Positions 8,034 through 16,278 of a DNA stretch of 42,576 bases are shown one piece after another. Position 1 is the first letter of the stretch; each line of letters begins with the position of its first letter. The position numbers and the translations under genes were made by a program. Below the pieces are notes generated by a model. It was not told the DNA's origin, did no database searches, and worked only from the letters and a program-made list of their open reading frames with translations. This DNA comes from Mycobacterium sp. (GTDB lineage Bacteria; Actinomycetota; Actinomycetes; Mycobacteriales; Mycobacteriaceae): contig PLSK01000104.1 of the NCBI GenBank assembly GCA_003165155.1, forward strand, positions 10,001 through 52,576, read 5' to 3'.

Positions 8034-8386
8034 CAGATCTGTACGGCCGGCCGAGTGCCGCCGAACTCGTCGCGGCGGTCGCCGAATTCCTCGACACCGA
8101 TGTCCGGGGGGCGACCGGCGGTCAGGTCAACTTCCACGCCAGGGTGGCCGCCAACGCGTTGCGCATCGTCGAGCGCGAACTCCTCGATGCAGGTGACTCG
8201 GATGTTCGCGCCGCGCTGGCCGGGCTGGGCTTCGCCGATGAGGCCGGACTTGCCGCCGCCATTCGGGCCGGCGAGCTGGAAGGGCGCGCCCGCATCGAAG
8301 TCAACGCCTGCCTGCGGACGTTGGTGCGACATCGGTTAGCGGTCTCCCACCCTGGGTATTACAGCGACAAGGAGTCAGTCCCATGA
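8030..8386 (+). CDS. DUF6285 protein (LvaB-like kinase partner)
   Basis: 118-residue acidic helical protein with the pattern RPSAAELVAAVAEFLDTDV near the N-terminus, then FHARVAANALRIVERELLD. This matches what I recall of DUF6285 proteins, small proteins encoded beside APH-like kinases. The P. putida counterpart LvaB (about 12 kDa) is required for LvaA kinase activity. The ATG overlaps the kinase stop (ATGA), supporting a stoichiometric partner. No catalytic motif or membrane segment is visible. The assignment depends on length, position and partial sequence recall. Confidence 0.65.
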   Translation: MTDLYGRPSAAELVAAVAEFLDTDVRGATGGQVNFHARVAANALRIVERELLDAGDSDVRAALAGLGFADEAGLAAAIRAGELEGRARIEVNACLRTLVRHRLAVSHPGYYSDKESVP

Positions 8387-8466
8387 TCGCTATCCCTCGT
8401 TCTAGCGGCCACGGCGTGGCCGAGCCACCGGCGGCGTTGGGGCTCTACGCCATCGACCGCCCGTGA
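8383..8466 (+). pseudogene. Orphan 27-codon frame coupled to the DUF6285 gene, possible 5' stub at left edge of cob block
   Basis: The ATG overlaps the preceding stop as ATGA, exactly as every other junction in this operon, so a further operon gene probably began here. The frame ends after 27 codons (MIAIPRSSGHG... AIDRP) at 8466, only 13 nt before the cobN stop on the other strand. It resembles no family I know. The simplest reading is the first codons of a lost gene fused to sequence brought in with the cobalamin block; a genuine micro-protein is possible. Confidence 0.35.
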
Positions 8467-8479
8467 GGCGCGCGTTCGG

Positions 8480-11400
8480 TTACCGGTCCTCGAGATCGCC
8501 CTCGGTCTCGAGGTACACCTGCCGGAGTGCGGCCAGGGTGTCGGGGTCCGGGGCGTCCCAGAGCTTGCGGTCGGCGGCTTCGAGGAGTCGTTCGGCGATG
8601 CCGTGGAGCGCCCACGGGTTGGACCGGTTGAAGAATTCGCGCATCTGCTTGTCGCGCACGTAGGTCTCGGTCAACTTCTCGTACATCCAGTCCTCGACGA
8701 CGCCGGCGGTGGCGTCGTAGCCGAACAGGTAGTCGACAGTTGCGGCGAGTTCGAACGCGCCCTTGTAGCCGTGGCGTTTCATTGCCTCGATCCAGCGCGG
8801 GTTGACGACGCGGGCCCGGAAGACTCGGGCCGTCTCTTCTGACAACGAGCGGGTGCGCACGGTGTCGGGGCGCGTCGAGTCGCCGATGTAGGCCCGGGGC
8901 GCGCGGCCGGTGAGCGCGCGCACGGTGGCGATCATGCCGCCGTGGTACTGGAAGTAGTCGTCGGAGTCGGCAATGTCGTGTTCGAGGGTGTCGGTGTTGT
9001 GAGCGGCGACGGCGATACGTCGGTAGGCCGTTTCCATATCCGACCGGGCCTCTCGGCCGTCCAGGCCGCGGCCGTAGGCGAATCCACCCCAGGCGGCGTA
9101 GACCTCGGCCAGGTCGGCGTCGTCGCGCCAGTTCCGCGCGTCGATGAGGGGAAGCAGCCCGGCTCCGTAGGCGCCGGGCTTGGACCCGAAGATCCGGGTG
9201 GTGGCGCGACGTTCGTCGCCGTGGTCGGCGAGGTCGGCCTGCGCGTGCGCGCGAATGTAGTTCTGCTCACCCGGTTCGTCGAGACCGGCTACGAGGCGAA
9301 CGGCATCGTCGAGCATGCTCACGACATGCGGGAAGGCGTCGCGGAAGAACCCGCTGATACGCACGGTCACGTCGATGCGGGGACGGCCAAGGTCGGCCAG
9401 GGAGATCGGCTCCAGCGAGCTCACGCGACGAGACGCCTCGTCCCAGATCGGACGAACGCCGAGTAGGGCCAGCACCTCGGCGATGTCGTCGCCGGAGGTC
9501 CGCATCGCGGCGGTACCCCAGATCGACAGTCCGACCGATTCCGGGTAGCTGTGGGTGTCGGCCAGGTAGCGCTCCAGCAGCGAGTCGGCCATCGCCTGCC
9601 CGGTCTCCCAGGCCAGCCGCGACGGCACGGCCCGCGGGTCGACGGAGTAGAAGTTACGACCGGTCGGCAGCACGTTGACCAGGCCGCGCAGCGGTGAGCC
9701 GCTGGGGCCGGCCGGGATGAAGCCGCCGTCCAGGGCGTGCAGGACCCGGGGGATCTCCTGCGCCGTCCCAGCCAGTCGCGGTACCACCTCGGTGGCAGCA
9801 AAAGTGAGTACGCGCCGTACCGGGTCGGCAACATCTGTTGGTATCGCGGTCAGCTCCCAGTCGTCGTCCTCCATGGTCTCGACGAGCCGGCGGGCCTGGG
9901 CCTCGAATGCGTCGGCGCCGGACCGGTCGCCACTCAGTTCGCCGGAACGCTCGACGTAGCCGAGGGATTCGCGGAGTCCGGGGAGCGCCTGCGCCTGTCC
10001 GGCCCACATCTGTCTGGCGCGCAGGATGGCCAGTACCAGGTCCACGCGGGGCTTACCGGTCGGCGCGACGCCGAGTACGTGCAGGCCGTCGCGGATCTGG
10101 GCGTCCTTGATCTCACACAGCCAGCCGTCGACGTGCAGGATGAATTCGTCGAACTCGACGTCGTGCGGTCGCTCGGCCAGGCCGAGATCGTGGTCGAGCT
10201 TGGCCGCCTGGATCAACGTCCAGATCTGGGCTCGGACCGCCGGCAGCTTGGCCGGGTCGAGGGCGGCGATCTGGGCGTGTTCGTCGAGTAGTTGCTCCAG
10301 CCGGGCGATGTCGCCGTAGCTCTCGGCTCGGGCCATCGGTGGGACGAGGTGGTCGATCAGGGTGGCGTGGACCCGTCGCTTGGCCTGGGTGCCTTCGCCG
10401 GGGTCGTTGACCAGGAACGGGTAGATGAGCGGGATATCGCCGATGGCGGCATCGGCCGCGCAGGCCGCCGATAGGCCAGACGTCTTGCCGGGCAGCCATT
10501 CCAGGTTGCCGTGCTTGCCGACGTGTACGGCCGCGTGGGCGGCGAACTGGTCGCGTAGCCATCGGTAGGCGGCCAGATAATGGTGGCTCGGTGGCAGGTC
10601 GGGGTCGTGGTAGATCGACACGGGATTGACGCCGAAGCCCCGGGGGGGCTGCACCATGACGACAACGTTGCCGGCGCGCAGCGCGGCGAGCACGATCTCG
10701 CCGTCGGCGACATGGCTGCGGTCGACGAACAGTTCGCCGGGGGCTGGCCCCCAGTGCGCAACCACGGCGTCCCGCAGCTTCGGGTCGAGGGTGTCGAACC
10801 AGGACCGGTAGTCGGACGCCCTGATGCGCACGGGATTGCCGGCCAGCTGCCCTTCGGTGAGCCAGTTCTCGTCCTGCCCGCCCGCGGCGATGAGCGCGTG
10901 GATCAGGGCGTCACCGTCCTGATCGGCGACGCCGGGAAGCTCGCCAACGTCGTAGCCGGCGTCGCGCAGCGCGGCCAGCAGCCGGACGGTGGAGGCCGGG
11001 GTGTCCAGGCCGACGGCGTTGCCGATGCGGGCATGCTTGGTCGGGTAGGCCGACAGCATCAACACGATCCGCCGCTGCGCGGGTGGTACGTGGCGCAGTT
11101 GCGCGTGCTTGACGGCGATGCCGGCGACCCGCGCGGTGCGTTCGGGGTCTGGCACGTAGGAGGTGAGCCCGTCTGGCCCCACTTCCTTGAACGAGAACGG
11201 GACGGTGATCAGTCGTCCGTCGAATTCGGGGATGGCGATCTGGGTTGCGGCGTCCATTGGGGTCAGGCCGTCGTCGCTGGCGTCCCACTGTTCGCGAGAA
11301 CTGGTCAGGCACAGCCCCTGCAGGATTGGGACGTCGAGCTGGGCCAGGGCGCCGATGTCCCATTCCTCGTCGCTGCCGCCGGCCCCGACCGCCGCCGGTA

Positions 11401-12055
11401 GCGAGCCGCCGGCGGCCAGGACGGTCACCACGATGGCGTCGGCCGTTGCCAGGACGTCGATGAGAGCGGGCTCGGCCGTGCGCAGGCTCGAGCAGAACAC
11501 CGGTAGGGCGCGCGCCCCGGCGCTTTCGACCGCATCGGAGAGCGCGTGAACGAATCCGGTATTTCCGGCCAGGTGGTGGGCGCGGTAGTAGAGGATCGCG
11601 ACGGTCGGTCCTTCGTTGGCCGCCGACGATGTGCGCTCGAGCTGACCCCACGTCGGAGTCTGCGCCGGCGGCTCGAATCCCTCGCCGGTGAGGGCGATTG
11701 CGTCGGAGAGGAACCGCGACAACTGCAGCAGGTTTGCCGGGCCTCCGTTGGCCAGGTAGGCGTGCGCCTCGGCGACGATGCCGCCGGCGACCGTGGACAG
11801 CCGCATCAGATCGGCGTCCGGAGTGGCTTCACCACCCAAGACAACGGCTGGGACGCCCGAGGCCAGCACCGCTTCGATTCCGGCCTCCCAGGCCCGGTAG
11901 CCGCCGAGGACGCGCACCACGACGGCGGTCGCACCGTCCAGCAGCGCGGGGAGCGCGGGGAGCGCGACGCGAGACGGGTTGCCGAGCCGGTAGTCGGCCC
12001 AGCTGGCTCGGGCCGAGAGTAGGTCGGTGTCGGAGGTCGAGAGCAGAACGATCAA
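8480..12055 (-). CDS. cobN: Cobaltochelatase large subunit CobN
   Basis: About 1191 residues, matching the length I recall for mycobacterial CobN (about 1194). CobN binds hydrogenobyrinic acid a,c-diamide and, with an AAA+ partner complex, inserts cobalt. The family motif GKHGNLEWLPGK is present, as are the C-terminal conserved blocks around WIEAMKRHGYKGAFELAATVD and WMYEKLTETYV. I chose a TTG start at 12055: AGGAG lies 5 nt upstream, the protein then begins LIVLLSTSDTDLLSARASW as in CobN, and the frame upstream runs into the riboswitch and antisense to cobG. Transcribed alone, leftward. The chelatase ATPase is likely the ChlI/D fusion at 19239-21233, since no cobS or cobT is present. Confidence 0.93.
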   Translation of the reverse strand: MIVLLSTSDTDLLSARASWADYRLGNPSRVALPALPALLDGATAVVVRVLGGYRAWEAGIEAVLASGVPAVVLGGEATPDADLMRLSTVAGGIVAEAHAYLANGGPANLLQLSRFLSDAIALTGEGFEPPAQTPTWGQLERTSSAANEGPTVAILYYRAHHLAGNTGFVHALSDAVESAGARALPVFCSSLRTAEPALIDVLATADAIVVTVLAAGGSLPAAVGAGGSDEEWDIGALAQLDVPILQGLCLTSSREQWDASDDGLTPMDAATQIAIPEFDGRLITVPFSFKEVGPDGLTSYVPDPERTARVAGIAVKHAQLRHVPPAQRRIVLMLSAYPTKHARIGNAVGLDTPASTVRLLAALRDAGYDVGELPGVADQDGDALIHALIAAGGQDENWLTEGQLAGNPVRIRASDYRSWFDTLDPKLRDAVVAHWGPAPGELFVDRSHVADGEIVLAALRAGNVVVMVQPPRGFGVNPVSIYHDPDLPPSHHYLAAYRWLRDQFAAHAAVHVGKHGNLEWLPGKTSGLSAACAADAAIGDIPLIYPFLVNDPGEGTQAKRRVHATLIDHLVPPMARAESYGDIARLEQLLDEHAQIAALDPAKLPAVRAQIWTLIQAAKLDHDLGLAERPHDVEFDEFILHVDGWLCEIKDAQIRDGLHVLGVAPTGKPRVDLVLAILRARQMWAGQAQALPGLRESLGYVERSGELSGDRSGADAFEAQARRLVETMEDDDWELTAIPTDVADPVRRVLTFAATEVVPRLAGTAQEIPRVLHALDGGFIPAGPSGSPLRGLVNVLPTGRNFYSVDPRAVPSRLAWETGQAMADSLLERYLADTHSYPESVGLSIWGTAAMRTSGDDIAEVLALLGVRPIWDEASRRVSSLEPISLADLGRPRIDVTVRISGFFRDAFPHVVSMLDDAVRLVAGLDEPGEQNYIRAHAQADLADHGDERRATTRIFGSKPGAYGAGLLPLIDARNWRDDADLAEVYAAWGGFAYGRGLDGREARSDMETAYRRIAVAAHNTDTLEHDIADSDDYFQYHGGMIATVRALTGRAPRAYIGDSTRPDTVRTRSLSEETARVFRARVVNPRWIEAMKRHGYKGAFELAATVDYLFGYDATAGVVEDWMYEKLTETYVRDKQMREFFNRSNPWALHGIAERLLEAADRKLWDAPDPDTLAALRQVYLETEGDLEDR

Positions 12056-12066
12056 GGAGGCTCCTG

Positions 12067-12086
12067 CCCGGGGTCCGCGCCCCGGG
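12067..12086 (-). promoter_or_regulatory. Hairpin abutting the cobN Shine-Dalgarno (expression platform candidate)
   Basis: A 7-bp GC-only stem (CCCGGGG / CCCCGGG) with a 6-nt loop ends 1 nt before the AGGAG ribosome binding site of cobN. The binding site itself forms a near palindrome, AGGAGCCTCCT, with the bases before the TTG. With no U-tract, it fits translational rather than transcriptional control downstream of the cobalamin aptamer. Confidence 0.55.
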
Positions 12087-12117
12087 TGATTCGGTACAGC
12101 TCGGGTGATGGGCCTTC

Positions 12118-12240
12118 GGCGGCGGGCAGTTCCTGACTCACGACCCGGCGGTGTACGCGACGCCGAAGTCGCTGACAGTGGCGGGACCGTGCCGGATTCG
12201 CACCGGCTTCCTGGTTCCGCCGCACGCGTCCAGCGTCGCA
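12118..12240 (-). promoter_or_regulatory. Cobalamin riboswitch controlling cobN
   Basis: Read on the minus strand, the leader contains the cobalamin aptamer core in correct order: GGAAGCCGGTGCGAATCC, then CACGGTCCCGCCACTGTCAG (the B12 box GCCACTG at about 12172-12182), a helix-forming segment, and AGTCAGGAACTGCCC near 12121-12138. GCGGCGG (12217-12223) and CCGCCGC (12119-12125) pair to close the element. Ligand binding is expected to repress cobN translation when adenosylcobalamin is plentiful. The element occupies the divergent cobN/cobG gap; cobG on the other strand does not carry it in sense orientation. Exact 5' boundary uncertain. Confidence 0.93.
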
Positions 12241-12254
12241 TACGCTCAACAGCC
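12241..12254 (+). promoter_or_regulatory. Candidate -10 for leaderless cobG transcript
   Basis: TACGCT at 12241-12246 fits the mycobacterial TANNNT -10 and ends 8 nt before the cobG ATG at 12255, the spacing expected if transcription starts at the A of the ATG. No Shine-Dalgarno precedes the ATG, which supports leaderless translation. No -35 was identified. Confidence 0.4.
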
Positions 12255-13370
12255 ATGAGTACCGGCCAACCCGTCGCCCGACCGTGGGCCGACGCGTGCC
12301 CGGGGGTGCTTCGGCTGACGGAAGCGGCCGACGGCGCGTTGGCTCGAGTACGGCTCCCCGGCGGTTTTCTCACCGCGCGCGGTGCGACGGCGCTGGCTTC
12401 GGCCGCGACCGAACTCGGGGACGGACGTCTGGAGCTGACCTCGCGCGGCAACGTCCAGCTGCGCGGCCTGGCCCTGGACGCGGGAACCGACCTGGGCGAG
12501 CGTCTGTACGAAGCTGGGCTGTGGCCGTCGCAGTCCCACGAGCGGGTCCGCAGCATCGTCGCCAGCCCGCTGGCCGGGCTGGACCGGGCCACCGACGTGA
12601 GCCACCTCGTGCACGCTCTGGATGAGGCGCTCTGCGACCGCGCTGCGTTCGTCGCCGTGTCCGGGCGGTTTCTGTACGCCGTCGACGACGGCCGGGGTGA
12701 CGTCGCCGGCCTCGGTGCGGACGTTCTCGTGAGGCCGGGCATGGTCAACGGGTTGGCCACCGGCGACGAGGTGGGTGCCGCGCTCGCGTTCGCCGAGGCG
12801 TTCCTCGACGAGCGAGCCACGCAGCGTTCGGATGCCTGGCGGATAACAGACCTCGTCGAGGGGACAGAAAGGGTGCGGATCCGGGTCGCCGCCCAGCTGG
12901 GCCTCGCGCCGGCCATCGAGCCCGACGTCGAATCCAGCGGGCCGCCCCCGGCCGGACTGGTGCGACAGCTCGGCGGCGGCGTCGCACTCGTGGTCGCTGT
13001 GCCACTCGGACGGCTCAGCCGGGAGCAGCTGCGCTGGCTCACTGGCGTCATAGGCGACCGGGCCGCGCGAATCACGCCCTGGCGGACGATTGTCCTTCCC
13101 GATGCCGACGTGGGCGCAGCGGCCGATGCGGCCGAACTCGGATTGGGCGTCACCGCGGACTCGCCGTGGCTGAACGTCTCGGCCTGCGCGGGCCGGCCGG
13201 GCTGCGGCAAAGCGCTGGCCGACGTCCAGGCTGACGCCCGCGCGGCTCTGGACCGGTGGCCCGGCCGGATAGTGCACTGGAGCGGGTGTGAGCGCCGCTG
13301 CGGACGTGGCACGCGGACGGAGATCGATGTCGTCGCCACCGAATCCGGCTACCGGATCGAAGGAGCCTGA
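12255..13370 (+). CDS. cobG: Precorrin-3B synthase CobG
   Basis: 371-residue siroheme/[4Fe-4S] enzyme of the nitrite/sulfite reductase fold that uses O2 to hydroxylate precorrin-3A and form the ring-contraction-ready gamma-lactone. The N-terminal ferredoxin-like repeat includes [11 protein letters not shown], and the C-terminal cluster site is [11 protein letters not shown] plus [10 protein letters not shown]. The ATG at 12255 gives the usual N-terminus ([12 protein letters not shown] follows shortly); a longer frame upstream would overlap the riboswitch and lacks similarity. The stop overlaps the cobH start (TGATG). Its presence marks the aerobic cobalamin route. Confidence 0.92.
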   Translation: MSTGQPVARPWADACPGVLRLTEAADGALARVRLPGGFLTARGATALASAATELGDGRLELTSRGNVQLRGLALDAGTDLGERLYEAGLWPSQSHERVRSIVASPLAGLDRATDVSHLVHALDEALCDRAAFVAVSGRFLYAVDDGRGDVAGLGADVLVRPGMVNGLATGDEVGAALAFAEAFLDERATQRSDAWRITDLVEGTERVRIRVAAQLGLAPAIEPDVESSGPPPAGLVRQLGGGVALVVAVPLGRLSREQLRWLTGVIGDRAARITPWRTIVLPDADVGAAADAAELGLGVTADSPWLNVSACAGRPGCGKALADVQADARAALDRWPGRIVHWSGCERRCGRGTRTEIDVVATESGYRIEGA

Positions 13371-13990
13371 TGCGGGACTACATCCGCGACGGGGCGGAGA
13401 TCTACCGCCGCAGCTTCGCCACCATCCGGGCCGAGGCCGACCTCGACCGCTTCGACGCCGACACCGCGCCGATCGTGGTCCGCATGATCCACGCCTGCGG
13501 GCTGGTCGAGCTGGCCGGCGACGTCCAGCACTCGCCCGGCGTGGTCGCGGCGGCCCGCGCGGCGCTCCGCACCGGCGCTCCGATCCTGTGTGACGCACAG
13601 ATGGTGGCCGCGGGCATCACCCGCGGACGACTTCCGGCCGAGAACGAGATCGTGTGCACGCTGAACGACCCGGATGTGCCCGAACGAGCGCGACGTCTGG
13701 GCAACACCCGATCGGCCGCCGCGCTGGAGCTGTGGGGTGACCGGCTCGATGGGGCCGTGGTCGCCATCGGTAATGCGCCGACTGCGTTGTTCCACCTGCT
13801 CGACCTGCTCGATACGGGTGCCCCGAAACCGGCGGCGGTTTTGGGGCTCCCGGTCGGATTCATCGGCGCGGCCGAGTCGAAGCTCGCCCTGGCCGAATCC
13901 GGCTACCCGTTCCTGGTGGTGCACGGGCGTCGGGGCGGCAGCGCGCTGGCCGTCGCGGCCGTCAACGCGATCGCCAGCGAGGACGAGTAG
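13370..13990 (+). CDS. cobH: Precorrin-8X methylmutase CobH
   Basis: 206 residues, the family length. It moves the C-11 methyl group to C-12, converting precorrin-8X to hydrogenobyrinic acid. The catalytic histidine is His41 in VRMIHACG, equivalent to His43 of the characterised enzyme; the preceding [13 protein letters not shown] and the later NAPTALF and [13 protein letters not shown] blocks are diagnostic. Overlaps cobG by 1 nt and lies 2 nt before cobIJ, so the three form one operon. Confidence 0.95.
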   Translation: MRDYIRDGAEIYRRSFATIRAEADLDRFDADTAPIVVRMIHACGLVELAGDVQHSPGVVAAARAALRTGAPILCDAQMVAAGITRGRLPAENEIVCTLNDPDVPERARRLGNTRSAAALELWGDRLDGAVVAIGNAPTALFHLLDLLDTGAPKPAAVLGLPVGFIGAAESKLALAESGYPFLVVHGRRGGSALAVAAVNAIASEDE

Positions 13991-13992
13991 TC

Positions 13993-15519
13993 ATGGCCGG
14001 AATCCTCTACGGCGTCGGGCTGGGCCCGGGTGACCCGGAACTGGTCACCGTGAAGGCGGCCCGGCTAATCGGGTCGGCCGACGTCATCGCCTATCACTCC
14101 GCCCGCCACGGTCGCTCGGTCGCTCGTTCGATCGCCGAGCCGTACCTGCGCGGCGATCAGATCGAGGAGCAGCTCGTCTACCCGGTGACGACGGAGACGA
14201 CTGACCACCCCGGCGGTTACGAAGGAGCGATCGAGGAGTTCTACGAGCAGGCGGCGACTCGACTCGTGTCCCACCTGGCCGCCGGACGCGACGTCGTCCT
14301 GCTGGCCGAGGGAGATCCGCTGTTCTACAGCAGCTACATGCACATGCACAAGCGCATCGACGGTCAGTTCAGCACGGAGATCGTGCCCGGCGTGACCTCG
14401 GTCAGCGCCGCCAGCGCGGCTTTGGCGATGCCGCTGGTCGAGGGCAACGACGTGCTGACGGTGCTGCCCGGGACCCTGGGCCGAAAGCAGCTGGCCGAGC
14501 GGCTGAAGACGACCGATGCCGCCGCGATCATAAAGCTCAGCCGTAGCTACGCCGGGGTCGCGCAGGCGCTGAAGGACGCGGGGCGCCTAGACCAGGCGCA
14601 CTACGTCGAACGCGCCTCGGGGGCCGGTCAGCTGACGCAACCGGCCGGCGAGGTCGACCCGGCCGGTGTTCCCTACATGTCGATCGTGATAGTTCCGGGG
14701 ACCGAGGCTCTGGGGCGCCCGGCCTCGGCATCCCCAGCCGTGTCCAGCGAGCCCACCCGGGGGCCCACCCGCGGGCGGGTGGACGTGGTCGGACTAGGGC
14801 CGGGAGGCCGCGACTGGCTGACGCCCCAAGCCATGGCCGTACTGGCTGCGGCTGACGACATCGTTGGCTACACGACCTACGTCGACCGTGTCCCGATCAA
14901 CCCACGTCAACGAAGCCACGGCAGCGACAACCGGGTCGAGGCCGAACGCGCCGAGTTCGCGCTGGACCTGGCGCTCGGCGGCCGGCGCGTCGCGGTCGTC
15001 TCCTCCGGTGACCCCGGGGTGTTCGCGATGGCTACGGCCGTGCTCGAGGTGGCCGCCGACAACGAGCGCTTCGCCGGTGTGCCGGTCGAGATCGTTCCCG
15101 GGCTGACTGCGGCCCAGGCCGTCGCGAGCCAGGCCGGCGCGCCGCTGGGCCACGATTACGTCGTGCTCTCACTGTCGGATCGGCTGAAGCCCTGGGCGGT
15201 CATCGCGCGCCGGCTCGAAGCGGCGGCCACGGCCGACTTCGCGATCGCGATCTACAACCCGGCGTCGAATTCCCGCCGCCAGCAACTCGTGGATGCTCGG
15301 GAGCTGTTACTGAAGCACCGCGCGCCCGCGACCCCGGTGGTGATCGGTCGAGCGGTCGGATCGGAGGATCAGCGCATCACCGTGACGACGTTGGGGGAGT
15401 TGAATCCCGATGAGGTCGACATGCGCTGCCTGCTGATCGTCGGTTCGAGCCAGTCCCGGGTCGTCGCCGTGGGCTCGATCGCACCGCGGGTGATCACGCC
15501 CCGCCGCTATCCGAGCTGA
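13993..15519 (+). CDS. cobIJ: CobI-CobJ fusion (precorrin-2 C20- and precorrin-3B C17-methyltransferase)
   Basis: 508 residues, two SAM-dependent methyltransferases in one chain, as in M. tuberculosis Rv2066. The N-terminal half (to about residue 245) is CobI, starting GVGLGPGDPELVTVKAARL with LLAEGDPLFYSSYMHM. A Pro/Ser/Thr-rich linker with ARG-type repeats (about 245-258) leads to CobJ, starting VDVVGLGPGGRDWLTPQA with VVSSGDPGVFAMA and YNPASNSRR. CobI methylates C-20 of precorrin-2; CobJ methylates C-17 and contracts the ring of precorrin-3B. The last 13 nt overlap the end of cobK on the opposite strand. Confidence 0.95.
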   Translation: MAGILYGVGLGPGDPELVTVKAARLIGSADVIAYHSARHGRSVARSIAEPYLRGDQIEEQLVYPVTTETTDHPGGYEGAIEEFYEQAATRLVSHLAAGRDVVLLAEGDPLFYSSYMHMHKRIDGQFSTEIVPGVTSVSAASAALAMPLVEGNDVLTVLPGTLGRKQLAERLKTTDAAAIIKLSRSYAGVAQALKDAGRLDQAHYVERASGAGQLTQPAGEVDPAGVPYMSIVIVPGTEALGRPASASPAVSSEPTRGPTRGRVDVVGLGPGGRDWLTPQAMAVLAAADDIVGYTTYVDRVPINPRQRSHGSDNRVEAERAEFALDLALGGRRVAVVSSGDPGVFAMATAVLEVAADNERFAGVPVEIVPGLTAAQAVASQAGAPLGHDYVVLSLSDRLKPWAVIARRLEAAATADFAIAIYNPASNSRRQQLVDARELLLKHRAPATPVVIGRAVGSEDQRITVTTLGELNPDEVDMRCLLIVGSSQSRVVAVGSIAPRVITPRRYPS

Positions 15520-16241
15520 GCGTCGAGCCACTCCATCGCCCCAGACACCGTCGAGATGACCGCGCTTTCGGCGGGTACTGGTGGCCGCAGTACGACGACG
15601 ACCGCGAGGCCGAGTTGTCGTGCGGCGTGCAACTTCGCGGCGGTCATCTCGCCGCCGCTGTCTTTGGTCACGAGCAGCCCGATCTCGTGCTCGCGCATCA
15701 GCTGGAGTTCCCCATCGACGGTGTAGGGACCGCGATCGAGTAGCAACGTCATCCTCGGCGGCACCGGGCCACCGGGCGGATCGACCGTCCGCACCAGGAA
15801 ACGGTGACGGTCGTCCGACGCGAAGACGGCAAGGTCGCGCCGGCCAGTCGTCAGGAACACCGACTCACCCGTCCAGGCCCGAACGGTCGCCGCCGTCGCG
15901 TACATGTCGGCTGCCGTCCGCCACGACGGGTCGAGTTCCCAGCCCGGACGGCGTAGCACCAACCTCGGCAGTCCGGCCCGCGCAGCGGCCATCGAGGCGT
16001 TGGCGCTGATCGTCGACGCGAAAGGATGTGTTGCATCGACAACAGCGTCGAACCGCTCCTCGCGCAGGTACGATTCCAGCCCGGAGGCGCCACCGAAGCC
16101 GCCGATCCGTACCGACCCTTCGGGGAGGCGGGGGCGTTGCACACGCCCGGCCAGGGACGAGACCACCTCCCCGCCCCCCGCAGCCAACTCGTCCGCCAGG
16201 GCGCGGGCCTCACCCGTTCCGCCCAGGACGAGGATGCGCAC
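15507..16241 (-). CDS. cobK: Precorrin-6A reductase CobK
   Basis: 244-residue NADPH-dependent reductase that converts precorrin-6A to precorrin-6B (6Y). The N-terminal nucleotide-binding loop is ILVLGGTGEARALADEL; DATHPFASTISANA and the C-terminal VTKDSGGEMTAAKLHAA blocks are family hallmarks. Convergent with cobIJ (13-nt overlap) and divergent from cobF. Minus-strand TAGGCT lies about 10 nt before the ATG and could be the -10 of a near-leaderless transcript. Confidence 0.93.
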   Translation of the reverse strand: MRILVLGGTGEARALADELAAGGGEVVSSLAGRVQRPRLPEGSVRIGGFGGASGLESYLREERFDAVVDATHPFASTISANASMAAARAGLPRLVLRRPGWELDPSWRTAADMYATAATVRAWTGESVFLTTGRRDLAVFASDDRHRFLVRTVDPPGGPVPPRMTLLLDRGPYTVDGELQLMREHEIGLLVTKDSGGEMTAAKLHAARQLGLAVVVVLRPPVPAESAVISTVSGAMEWLDAQLG

Positions 16242-16278
16242 CGACCGAGCCTAACGAGGCGTGCGCGACACTGAGCGC

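Noticed and set aside
12105-12254. Upstream ATG that would add 50 residues to CobG
   Set aside because: The extra sequence overlaps the riboswitch DNA and has no family similarity; the ATG at 12255 gives the normal start.
12056-13339. Open minus-strand frame extending CobN upstream by more than 400 residues
   Set aside because: It runs antisense through cobG and the riboswitch, has Arg/Ser/Pro-rich composition, and CobN similarity begins only at the TTG at 12055.
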